Shown: positions 46,273-57,769 of the stretch, piece after piece | Layout of the letters: each line of letters begins with the position of its first letter | Numbering within the stretch: position 1 is the first letter of the stretch | Assembly (NCBI GenBank): GCA_050084515.1 | Contig: CM114273.1 | Coordinates: 32,860,001 to 32,924,000, forward strand | Direction of reading: 5' to 3' | DNA: 64,000 bases | Source: Blasia pusilla | Lineage: Eukaryota > Marchantiophyta > Marchantiopsida > Blasiales | The notes under the pieces: model-generated | Databases searched by the model: none | What the model saw: only the letters and a program-made list of their open reading frames with translations | Told to the model about the DNA's origin: nothing | Program-made: the position numbers and the translations under genes

Positions 46273-48126
46273 GATGGACAGGATCCTAGCAGGGTTGGAT
46301 TTTGTTTGGTGTTACATTGATGATATCTTGGTGTTCAGTAACACGGTGGAAGAACATCAGATATATTTGCAGATTGTGTTTGAGCAGTTGAAAGCTCATG
46401 GTCTACGTTTGCATCCAAGAAAGTGTAAGTTTTTCCATGAGGATGTTGAGTACTTGGGTCATGTGATCTATCCAGGTGGTTTGGGAGTTCAGCAAGCAAA
46501 GGTGGAGGCTATTGCACTTAATCCTCGTCCGGTAGATGTGAGTAGAGTTCGGGCATTCATGGGATTGGCGAACTACTATCGAAGGTATGTGAAGGGATTA
46601 GTGCCATGGCAAAGCCTTTGAACCAATTGCTGAAATCAGATCCGGAGTGGCAATGGGGAGATGATCAAGAGAGAGCTTTTGTGGAGCTCAAGGCCTAGTG
46701 GGTGGCGGCGCCTATCTTGAGGAGACCTATCAGAGGGCGCCCATTTCAATTACACACTAATTGGAGTAGGTTGGGACTTGCAGCGGTGTTGACACAATAT
46801 GATGATGAGCACATGGAGTTTGTGGTGGCCTATACAAGTCGTTCGAATAATGCAACGGAGTCACGCTAAGTTCATATGAGGGAGAGTGCTTGGTAGTAGT
46901 GTGGGCTATGGCACACTTTAGGTGTTACTTGTTTGGCACACAATTTATCCTTGTTACTGGTCACCAGCCGCTCAAGTGGTTGATGGAGTCTTACAAGCTT
47001 ACATGGAAGCTTGCACGGTGGGCTCTTATCTTATAGGAGTATGACTTCCAAGTGGTACATAGACCTGGAGTTGCCAACCTTGATGTTGATGGGTTGAGTG
47101 AGAATCCATGTACTAGCCAAGAGGATGCAACTGGGGCTAGATGGCATGGCGAGGTTGATGAGGAGATGGTGCCAGGTTGGCATGCACCTGCCTTTTTATG
47201 TTGGTTAGGGGTGGACTCTAGTATGGAGGACCACATGACATCTTACTCTAGTTAGAGGGTAGATGCCAAACCTTCAGATCCTAAGGTTGGAGATGGTGGT
47301 AGGGATCAGCGTGATATTTATGATGATGCGTTGGTGTTGGAGTTCCTACGGACCAATAGGGTGCCAAGCATAGTGAGTGCCAAGGATCAAGACCGTGTTC
47401 TTCAATGTGCTAAGAGGTATCGATTGGAGGGAACACATATTCTCCATGTGTGGGAGGATGGTAGAGTACAAGTCATGCCGCATTTGGCTTAGAGAGAGCA
47501 CATTGTGCGACATGCCCATGAGAAGTTGGGACATTTTGGGGTAAAGCGTACGTATAGCTTACTCCTTGGTCAGTATTGGTGGCGTGGCATGCATACTCAT
47601 GTGCAGCACTTGATGTCACGTTGTATGGTTTGTGATCAGGTGAGGGCATCATTCAATGCCCCTACACCACAGTGACATCCCTTGCCTATTATGGGGTTGG
47701 ATTACCGTTGGAGCGTGGACTTTGCGGGACCGTTACCATTGACTGTACGACATCATTGATATGTGTTGGTGATGGTGGAGCACTTCTCCAAGTGGATTGA
47801 GTTGGTGGCATTACCTGACAAGGCAAGTGAAGGAACGGCGTATGTGTTTCTTGATAGAGTGCTTAGTCATTTTGGTGCACCAGCAGAGGTGCAGACCGAC
47901 CAAGGTACAGAGTTTCAGGGCGAGTTTCAGGTCTTGTGTGACAAGGCATTGATTGATCATCGGACCACGTCTTGAGATCATCCAGAGGTGGATGGTTTGG
48001 CTGAGCGTGTGGTTCAGACGGTGAAGAGGGCATTAAGCATGGCCTATAGAAGGGGCATCTTGGAGACTGGGATATTTACTTGCCATGGTTAGCCATGCAA
48101 TATAGATTCAGTCACCAAGCATAGTT
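46273..48126 (+). pseudogene. Ty3/gypsy RT, RNase H and integrase remnant
   Basis: The element begins inside RT at MDRILAGLDFVWCYIDDILVFS (YIDD catalytic pair at about 46313-46324), followed by KCKFFHEDVEYLGHVI and ANYYRRYVKG. RNase H-like blocks follow (WGDDQERAFVELKA, then AVLTQYDDEH and YTSRSNNATESR). The integrase has an H2C2-type segment (RHAHEKLGHFG, then CMVCDQV) and a core with DFAGPL, HFSKWIELVALPDKASEG, QTDQGTEFQGEF and DHPEVDGLAERVVQTVKRA, giving the D, D and E positions. Several stops and frameshifts are present. The integrase is cut at about 48126 by a 94-bp hairpin. The left end abuts the inverted LTR arm. Same family as the integrase at 20.5-21.4 kb. Confidence 0.9.
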
Positions 48127-48220
48127 GTAAAATAGTGCAGCCTGCCATCACATCCAACACTATTGGTGCAGCAGATTGCACCGATAGTGTTGGATGTGAC
48201 GGCAAGCTGCACTATTTTAC
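48127..48220. repeat. 94-bp foldback element inside the gypsy integrase
   Basis: The 44-base arms (48127-48170 and 48177-48220) are inverted repeats with three differences and a 6-base loop (GCAGAT). The arm ends read GTAAAATAGTGCAGC on the left. Its position inside an integrase reading frame indicates insertion after the gypsy copy landed. It resembles a tiny MITE or a hairpin-forming insertion; no clear target duplication flanks it. Confidence 0.85.
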
Positions 48221-51200
48221 GAGTGCGCGAGGTGTTAGCTTATGGAGTTCTCATGTTGGGGGGTCGTGATGGAGCTTTTTTGAAGGAACATAGGGAGATA
48301 TACCTATCTTAATGGATCATTTGGCCTATGTCAAGGAGTTAGATATCTTATTCCAACATTATTTGAGATTGCCACACTCTCTTCTTCTACTTGGTACACA
48401 ATAAATCCCACCCCCTTTCAATTAACTGATCACAAAAGGGCGTCATTGACTTTAAGAGCTTTTTTGCAAGAATTTGCACCATATCAACTTTTACAATATG
48501 CTCTTTAAGATAATATATGACTCTTATTGGGATCATTTACGTTCATATGCTAATACAAGAGTGGGGATGGTATTTACTTTTAATCCTCTTGAGCTTCCAT
48601 TTTGGCTTGTATGAATTTTATTCTCGACAACTTTGCGCTTATGCCTTGGACTTATCATTCTCTTCTTGGTGCACTTAATTATATATACAAGGAGCCCATT
48701 GATGTGTTATATGCATTATTCGATGTGCAAATGGTGGAGAACATACAACAATCCATGATATGATTAGAGAGCTAATAATATTAGTGGCTTATACTTCAAT
48801 GTACACCATTGAGCAAGAGCAACTTCTTATCGACATGCTGGCATGGTTATGTCCTAAGGTAGCTTCTATAAATTGGTTGATATGATGGTTCTTGATATTA
48901 TATATTTTGACTTTGCATTCCGAGTTGCACGTACTAAAGGTTCAAGGTGATGGAGCAAGAAAAGTCAAGAAGTTAAAGTCATGAAATGAGACATGGGATT
49001 GATGATTTTATCCACTTTGTAGTGGAAGTTTTTGGGCATTTATATTGTGTTTTGATACTTTCATAAAACCATGTGCTCAAAATTCCATTGAGAATCATCA
49101 AGTAACCCTTTCTCGTAGTTTTTGTCTTTCCGTTGTCACTACTTATTTTCAACAATTCATCCTAGTGACAATACAACTTACATAATTTTTGGCATTGATA
49201 TGTCGTTCCAAAACAATGGGTGGTCACTCATCTTGTTGTCTGTTCACATTTGATCAACCATTAGTGTTGGCGTAAGGTTTATCTCAAGCCATTAGTCGTG
49301 TAGATTGTCAAGTTATTTGTGTGTCAACTTGTTGCCATTTTCTAATTGCATTATTTTTGCTTGACTTGCCTCCTTCACCTCTTGGGATGTTGTTGACTTT
49401 CTTTATCATGTTAAAAGGTTTTTTTTCTTAATAAAGTGCATTTTTTTCCAATCTTTAGGGTTGATTCAAGTTGTATAGATCAACCCAAATAACTCCATGT
49501 GTCTATTCCCAAATGGGTACGAAAGGGATGATGTAAAATTGATGTTAGCCTACCATTTGGTGGCCCCAATAGACTTGAACATTAAGAAATGAACCAAGTT
49601 TGAACTTGAAAAGTAGGAAGAAGGAAACGGTCGTTCTGGTACCTCACCCGTGAACTTAGAATTTCAAGCCCTAGAAAGGATTGTAGATTTTTTTTGCAAG
49701 ATTAGAAATTGGAGTCGTGTCATTGTATTTAGCTTTACTTTGAACATACTAAAGAGTAAGCCAAGCGTTGGCAGCAACCAATTTATTTCCTAAGTATTAT
49801 TATCCAAAGATCATCTTGGCCTGAATGCACCTACACGAGAAAAGAAAGAAAGAAAAGAAATATGAAAGGGACAATTAAAGGGAGAAGTTGCATCAAACCT
49901 TCATAGTGCTCCACGTACTACTTCCATTTTACTCTTCAAGGATAAAGACAATTATATATTAAATATCTGAAGTGATAGATAAACGCATGGACAATTATGG
50001 TCCGCGAGTATATTTTGATCACTCTACTACTTGAAGTTCATTAGGGCGTCTCATACCATGGCCATAAGGTCGGACGTTCAATTCCATAATTTTTTGTACG
50101 TCTCACCTCCGTCCTCCAAAACGGGGTACCGTCAGAGGTGGATGCGTACCCCTATTGTCCCGTGCCTACATGGGACATATGGAGAAGCCACGACAATTTT
50201 CAACCCCGTCTGTTGACTGTGGTTGAGTGTGGAGGTTGCACTTGCAACGAATGGGATGCTTTGTGGGTTCTGAGAGGCCCGCTACATGCGGAACACTACA
50301 TCGCATCACAAAAGCATCCGTAACTAAGACTTACAACATCTAACAAAATGAACCTCCCCGAGACGTAAGACCCTTCTTTTACAGCTAACCACCATCGCAC
50401 GTCGCGACCCTAATGGACCCTAGTATCAGATGCCCTATTGTCCTACTTGATATACATACGTCTTGTTCCAAGGGAGTCTGGAACCCAATCCCCGCCTTGG
50501 GGAATCGTGAGGTTAAACCAATGGCACAAGATAGATCAAAAGGTTGGCTAGAGGGTGTGGATACCAAGCCAAGTCAAAGGGGATGGATTACGGATATCAA
50601 TCTTGGACCTTGACCCATGACTCAACTATTGGGTCCCAACTAGAGACTCATTCGAGGTACATCATAAAGTTGGGACCGCCATGCGTGTTAACGTTGTTTT
50701 AGGTTCCTAGACTATCAAATTGAGAGTATTCAGTTAGATGGTTATCCATATTGCCGTACAGACACACAAATTGTATTTTTTCATTATTCACAGACATAAT
50801 TTAAGATTTTTTTTCTAATAACCTTAAAAAATATCATTCTATTTCATGGTTCCCCACCTTGGATGTGACTTATTTTATATTAGTAGGCAACAAAAAATTA
50901 AAGGTTATATACATTAAAATTCGAGTAAAGTTTATGAAATGGAAATAACTTCAAAATATAATACGATGCACTTTTATTTACGAACCGGGGAGTGTATACT
51001 TTCATGATCGGGCGCATGTATATAGTTAGGTCCCTCACAAGGTCCTAAATAGTCAAACTAAACTTATAATTAGGAACAATGGTTTAAATTAAATTTCAAA
51101 TTGAATTTTACATCCCTTAAAAAAGTTATTTTTGCATCTTTCTTCTTGTAAGTGTCGTCTTGATGCATTGCATAACACTTGAGGTATTGAAAAATTAAAT

Positions 51201-51566
51201 CAGTTCTTCGATTATAATATAATAAATATTTTCAAAAGAAGTCAATTTCAATTTGTTGCATATTTTTTCAAATATATAAAAATTAAAATTGCTCATATAT
51301 GTCACATTTGCTATCTTACACAACAAGATTTTATTACTTATAATTATGATATTTTTCCAGTATATCAAATTAAAACATTGCTTAAGGGATGCCAGTATGT
51401 CCACCTCCTATTGTAAAATAAAGTGAGGAAGTGGGGGACTTGAGTAGCACAACAAGAAGATGCGATGAAATAATGAACTTAACATGACATACGACACAAT
51501 TTTAAATTTAAGTGTTCTATATAAAATGAATCAATTTTTTTGATTTTTTATATATTTTTTGACTAA

Positions 51567-51602
<36 letters not shown>

Positions 51603-52800
51603 AATAGATATAAATATAAATAGATAAAATCATAAAACTATTCTTCAATCATTTATGCAAAACTAAGAGTTTATCTTTTTAATTATCAAAATATTTCTGT
51701 ATTGATAAAAATTCTGGTATGTGTATCACATGGGAACTAAAATTAGCATCCAATTTCGTAAATATTTTCCTTTTCGGAAATTTGTACTATAAATTTTTTT
51801 CATGGAATCTTTCATGTCCATTCTTTGATTTCCAACATTTTCCCTCAACTTTTTTTCTCTTTACATAGCACACAAATTAGAAACACTCAAATTAGAAACA
51901 CTGTTTCATAAAAGATAGAATCCCTCATACAAAAGTCATTGTTTTGAGGACATTCACAATTATTTACAATAATATCGGTGAGGTGTTTGGAGAGTGGTTG
52001 AATGTTTTTGTCTCTTATATGGGATTGGTGAATTAGAAGCCTTTTTGTCAAATTTTTTTGGTTCATACCTCCTTGGTTTTGTTAGTGGTTTGGTTTTTGT
52101 TCTTGGGCATATGGAATGCATTTGTAGCTCATACCAACTACCAATATTTTTGTTAAGTAAGTTGTTCACGGTTATATTTTGGTCTTTTATGTTGTCTCTC
52201 TCCATCAATTTGTCTATCAATATACATAAACTTGTTGTCCATCCCTAGTTTTGTTTATTGATACTAACTACCATGAAGTCATGACTCTATTTGTGACATG
52301 TATGCTTCTTGATTCTCATGGTTGAATTTGTTCTAATTACTTCCTGCTTGCCTTTCATTCCTCCCATTCCTTATTCCATTGGAAATTTGTAGTAACAACT
52401 GCAATAAGAAATATATATCAATAATTAAAAACTCATGGAAAATATACAATTCAAAACTCTTTGTATGAAAAATGCACTTACGAAGATTTCATTTAATAGT
52501 GCAAATTACACAACTTGAAAAAATAATTGCACACGATTCTAGAATTTTCCACGTTGAGGAAAAGGGAAAATTATTTTTTAGTACTGCATATCTACTCTAT
52601 TAAAACAATAAGGATTTTCTAAAAAATGGATGTTCACACTTACTAAAAGGAAGAAAGGAATCTTTTTTCAAGGCACACACCAAGTGAATTGCACATGTTG
52701 GCCGGTGTAGTTTTTGTGCGCATGAAGCCCAAAACGACGATTAAGATATTGATCCCGACTTCCGCTTTCATCATTGTTAATTTTCTTTCTTCTCCGTCGC
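48221..52800. other. Long AT-rich stretch with no recognised gene
   Basis: No protein family, RNA gene or complete element is recognised. The first few hundred bases may be the end of the gypsy element. A mixed (CT)n-(TA)n microsatellite lies at 51571-51602. ORFs of 60-86 codons on both strands look random. Confidence 0.5.
51571..51602. repeat. Compound (CT)n-(TA)n microsatellite
   Basis: A CT run passes directly into a TA run, followed by AT-rich imperfect TAAATA repeats. Confidence 0.9.
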
Positions 52801-55800
52801 ACTCTCCTTTCATTTTTGAATTTTGGAGGTTTTCCACGTGGTGGAAAGTCGTGCTCTCATGTAATCAAATTCCTCCTCCGCTCGTACTAATACTGAGAGT
52901 GTCCCGTTTCTCTTGAAAGCTGTAGAAAACCAAAAGGATGCTAGTTTGCCCCCTTCTAAGCTGGTGGAGGTGGGGCTCCCGATTTTCTCATCTTTGAATT
53001 GAACCCGAAAAGACCTACACCCGTAGTAGTTGAAAGAAAGAAATCGCCGGCGGCATTCGTTGGTCCGCCTTTGGCCTTTTGAGAAGGACGCGTCCGTGAC
53101 TCCGCAGTGCGAGCACTGCCCTCGAGGCGAACGGGGAGCGACGAAGGGGAGTCGGACAGACACCGCTTGTGCGTTTGGAAGTCTCTGAAGCCCACGAGAG
53201 CGGGTCATTGGGCCTGTTGACAACAGATGGGGAAGATGACGATATCAGAAATCCGTGGAGATGACCACGTTACGAGCTCGTGGAAATATGGCCCCACAGG
53301 CAGCCTAGTCCCCGCGACGGTGCCTCATATTTCTCTCATCGTTTCCGTGATGGCCCACCCTCTCGCGAGCAATCGGGCTGCCCGATGTGTGTGGACTGTT
53401 AGGCGAAGGAGATGTAGAAGAGGACAAAAGGCCATCTCTGTGGAGGACGAAGACTGCAGTGCCGGTGGTGCATGTGTATGGATGAGGCAATTTGTCGAAA
53501 ATGCAGTGTTTGCTTTGGAAACACGCACCCACCGTCGAGGCAATGTTTGGGACCTTTAAAAGAGGAGTGTCGTCCTATACAGGGTGGAAGGCTTGTTTCA
53601 TCTAGACCTACCATCTCTGGAAAACATTCTCGCTTTGGTGGAAGTCTTCTCCTGGTTCAGGAATCATCCTCGAGTCTCCGGCTGGGAATGTGCTGGTTTT
53701 TCTATCGGCAGTCCCAGAAATTGCGGGGATATCGGACCGTCCGGGCAGCGAAGCTCGCTATTGGTTTACTCCACGCCTTGACCTCCATGGACGGGATGAG
53801 TGGGGGCTATCTTTAGCCCGCTTCCCTGGAATGGCTTCGTTTCGTTTCGCCAATTGCTGCCATCGAAAGTTTAATTGTCACCTCGTGGTATGAATCATGT
53901 GGTAGTTGGTTTAGGTGGCCCGAAGGTTAGAACTCAGAACGGCTCATTACACTGCTGCCGTCTTCGACAGCGTCTCATGAGCCATGTCCACGGTGAGTCC
54001 GACGGGGTCTAAGATAGAGCTCACCCCGGGGGTCTAAGTTAGAGTATCTCGCTCGTTTTGCTTCACTTCATTTCATTTCATGGATAGGGTGTACGCGGAG
54101 CATTTTCGTGCCATCTCTTCGTACTTTCACGACAGCGTGAGGTGGGTGGCTGTTTCTGCCTATAATGGTCTATGGTGGGGGGCGGGGGGGCGAAGTCTTC
54201 GCGTTCACTCAGAAGGACGCGGCGTAGAGTGGAGGAGAAGAGAAGGAGGTACACATACATGATTCTGCCGACCGAACTCTGCCCCCCACCACCCAATCGC
54301 ATTCTCGTAGTTCAGTACGTCCTGAAGCACGTACACCGTCCTCCTCTCTCTACGGGAAGGCAGTGCGAGACGGGCGGGCGCGGCTGCGAGGAAAAAGTCC
54401 ATCTCATCATATCGCCACCAGATGCGGAGTCTTCCTTCTATTTCTATCGGCAGAAGATACCGCGCCGACACTGTGCACACGATTCCTTAACCTGGTCAAG
54501 AGCAGGATGAATAACGAACTAACTTCCGAGGTCGCAATGAAACATGACTGCGAAGGAGACGTGGGAAAGGCAGTGACCACCGAGGCCTGTACAAGTAGGA
54601 AATGCCGACAAACGCGCTCCTCTAGGTTGGGTTAGAAGAAGTATGTCTCCACGTCACGAACCGGGTTTGCTTTCGGAGCCGAGGCCATCTAGAAGCCCTC
54701 TACGAAAGAAGAAACGAAACTAGTGCAAGCGCGGAAGCGGGGCGGGAAGGAATCGACGACAGTAATATAATATAATAGTAGTAGTAATAATATAGATGTT
54801 GCTAGCATGGATGTGTGGAGCGGAGGACACGCAAGCATGTGCATGCATGGGGCATGTGGGCCGATGCGCACCATGACACGTAGGCTGCCATGGTATGCCC
54901 TTATGCTGAAAGCAAGGATGGTGCATGTGGGGGTTTCCGGAATTCCGAATGCGGAATTTCAATTTTTCCCGTCTTATATCAGCGTTATAATTATCATCTA
55001 AAGAAAGACGGAAAAGGAAAGAAATACCTCCCTCGTAAGGGCGACATGACTGGAATCACGGCGGGATCACGCCCCGCCCACCGTCGACGGGAGAAGGCGG
55101 ACTGGCACCGGCGCCGCTTCTTCAGCAATCGGGACGTCGTCCCGTCCAATGGGAAGTGGGAATAAATGATATTACATTTACTATACGGATTTCTTCTGGG
55201 CGAATTATCCCATCATGGCCTATGACAGCAGCCGGCGCCCCGTTTCCCTTCCGGCCTCGCTCTCTTTTGCTTTGCTGACGTGCTCCATCAAGGGGATATA
55301 TCCCTCTGAAAGGACCGCAGAGCGTGACACGTGGCAGAGAGCACCCCTGCCGCTTCTATTCACCACCCGCTTGCTCGGTCGCGGGTCGCGGACGCCCGCC
55401 CCGCCCTGCCCTGCCCTGCCGTGCGCCCTCCGCTCCGCTGCGCATCGCATCGCATCGCTTCGCTTCGCCGCTGCAGCTTTGGCTGTTGCTCCCAGGCCTG
55501 GGACCGGCCGGGACGGGGCCTGTGCTGCTGCCGCGCATGAGGGAGCAGTAATGCATATTTTTTGCTCGGGGAGAGCTCGAGGCGCGGGGCGCGGGGCGGG
55601 TGGCCTGGGGCGGGGTTGCGATCCTTTCTCCCGCCCGACCTATTGCTGATGTGATGCTATCTATGCCCTGCCACTGCGCTCGGAAACGCTTTCTTTGCAC
55701 CAGCACCGAAACCTTTCGTGCGCGGGGACCACAGGCAGGGAGGAAATTGCACGAGTCGGACCTGTTTATTGTCTCAATTTCTCTCGGGAGAACTGGAGCT

Positions 55801-57320
55801 CTCATTTGTTACTGTGGTTTAGAGGAGCGGGAAGACCTAATATACAATCCATCTTCGAGGGTCGGAGGAGAGAGCGAGAAAGAAGCAGGGAAACTCGACG
55901 CGAAGGAAATCGGCGCTGTTTGAAATGGACAAGTATTCAAGATTCGTCTGAGGAGAGCGAGGGAGAAAGTATTTCACTCTGGACAACTGTCCGATTGCAT
56001 CGAAAAGCCAGGGCCAGTTGGGTGCTCGCCTTTGATTCAGTGTTCCGCGTGTGGAGTTGTCCCCCATTGTGTAGTGTGGATTGCCATTGCTTCCGTGACT
56101 GATTCGGTCAGTCATTCCGATGTCGTCCTTCCGCGGCTGGACCGCGTCGCTAGCAGACCTGTGCCGGGAAGTGCAAGACTGCTGCCTCTGCGGAGACGTT
56201 AGATAGAGATGCCTTTCTTGCCACTTGCTGCCCGAGGGCCCTGTTCAGGCCTGCTGCGTATCCGCTCTCGATACGGCTTCTTCACTCCCCCCACCAATTA
56301 TGCGTCACTGCGGTCTGAATTGAACGAAGTTGATGGTTATTTCTCCTCAAATTGGATGTGGCAACCTACTAGATCTGCAGGAAGAGTGCGCGACATGGGG
56401 GAATCATGGTGAGCCAGCTCTTTGTGTGTCCAGTTTCTCTAATTTATGCCCTCGGATCGAGAGTGACCAGATGGACGCACTCCACAATTTCATTTCCACT
56501 TTTTCCGGAACTCGTACCAAATGGACATCGGAAGGACGATTGTGCGTCGCACCGGCTACTTAAAACCTCTCTTCTTTTTTGAACGAAGTACTCATGAAGT
56601 ATGCCTGGGTGCATCCCTAAGTTAGTACATTAGGTGCAGTTACGTACACGAATCATTTCATGGAGGCCGGCTTGCAGATACTGAGGAGATGGACCATCAA
56701 GGCGCCTCACGCAGCAGAAGAGAGTATGGGAAAAGTTTCACTAGCATTCTCTTCTGTTCACATTTTTTTTTGGCTCTTAGTGACACGCAGTTTGGGGTCT
56801 TTGTTTAGTACGTGTGTGGTTTGACGACTTCCACAATAGCCTGGGGCTGGGTAACTCTTACTCACAAAGTAGCAGAAGAGGAGCAGAGATCTATTCGTTA
56901 GCGGTTTTCTCAAGTTTCTCCAACTTTCTGTGTCTATTTACAGTCTTCCCGATTCTTTAGCCATTTCTAAATTCCTGTCCCGAAATGCAATACATACGAG
57001 AGTTCTCACGTGCTTGAAGTCAAGCTATTTCTAGTTCCCATGAGGGCTGAGTCTTGAGAGATGGGAAAGTAGTCCTGACGTTGAAATAGCTGGTCGGCGT
57101 ATGCCTGGAGTTCCGACGATCTATAGTACAGCCCTTTCTTCTGCATCTCACGACCTTTTGCCCTAAGTGTTGCATTTGTGAACTAGAACAGTATTCTATA
57201 GTGAATCAGATCCACCGGTGAGATTTAGATTGTGAGTTCAAAAGTCTCTTCCCCTTAGAGCAACCTGAAAGGAAGCTCAGTTTCCATGTACTCGTCAGTT
57301 CTGAGTCACTTTTCAGCTTC
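52801..57320. other. GC/CpG-rich region upstream of the IRE kinase
   Basis: Composition changes here from AT-rich to GC-rich with many CpG, most strongly at 55040-55650. It lies 5' of the plus-strand kinase gene and probably holds its promoter, leader and perhaps first exon. A 137-codon minus-strand frame at 52810-53223 begins with a basic, Ser/Arg-containing segment that could be a transit peptide, but I recognise no domain and cannot place a second exon. Many overlapping ORFs on both strands between 53.2 and 56.6 kb follow GC content and are not supported. Confidence 0.45.
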
Positions 57321-57378
57321 GAGGAGAATCAGTCAGGATGTTAGATGGTGTCTTCTGCGTCCGAGAGCTGATGGCTTG

Positions 57379-57570
57379 TAATGTCGAAGGGATGATGATG
57401 GCACTCTATGCAATTGTGTCAGTAGCGGTGATTGCAGTGAACCGCGTAGTAATGGATGTCTGTCTGGGCGGGTGGCAGGGAGTCCAGATAATAAACTATC
57501 AGAGCGGCCTGCTGCCGATGTTGACATGGAGGGCAGCAAAGGTTCGGATGGAGGCGTCCAAGGAAGCGAG
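57379..57570 (+). other. Tentative upstream exon of the IRE kinase
   Basis: In the frame that joins the next exon in phase 0, the sequence after a stop at about 57377 reads SSGDCSEPRSNGCLSG, then SPDNKLSERPAADVDMEGS, and ends GSE before a GTGAGA donor at 57571. The Ser/Gly/Asp-rich composition suits the poorly conserved N-terminus of IRE-type kinases, and phase and donor agree. The acceptor is unclear, since the candidates lack a good pyrimidine tract, so the left limit is a guess. Confidence 0.4.
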
Positions 57571-57769
57571 GTGAGAGATCCGCGCTTTCTTTTAGCTTAG
57601 GTGAGAGTTGTTTGGCCGGAGGAGGCGATGGACTACCGACGTGTTGGTGGAGTGGAGTGATGGTCAGCGAATAGGGATGCTAGTAAGTAGGAGGGGGCAA
57701 TTCGATTGGTTGATGGAAGTCGCAGTCACCTTCGGCCAGGTGCTAACGATTATCTGCCACTGTTTGCAG

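Noticed and set aside
52810-53223. Minus-strand 137-codon ORF as first exon of a plastid-targeted protein
   Set aside because: The N-terminus is compatible but no domain, homologue or second exon could be recognised.
55215-55805. Long overlapping ORFs on both strands at 55.2-55.8 kb
   Set aside because: They follow high GC content and low stop density; no conserved motif and no splice support.
57608-57769. Coding start of the IRE kinase at ATG 57608, read through to the exon at 57770
   Set aside because: A good acceptor (branch-like GCTAAC, then TGTTTGCAG) ends at 57769, and the residues before it do not resemble the family.
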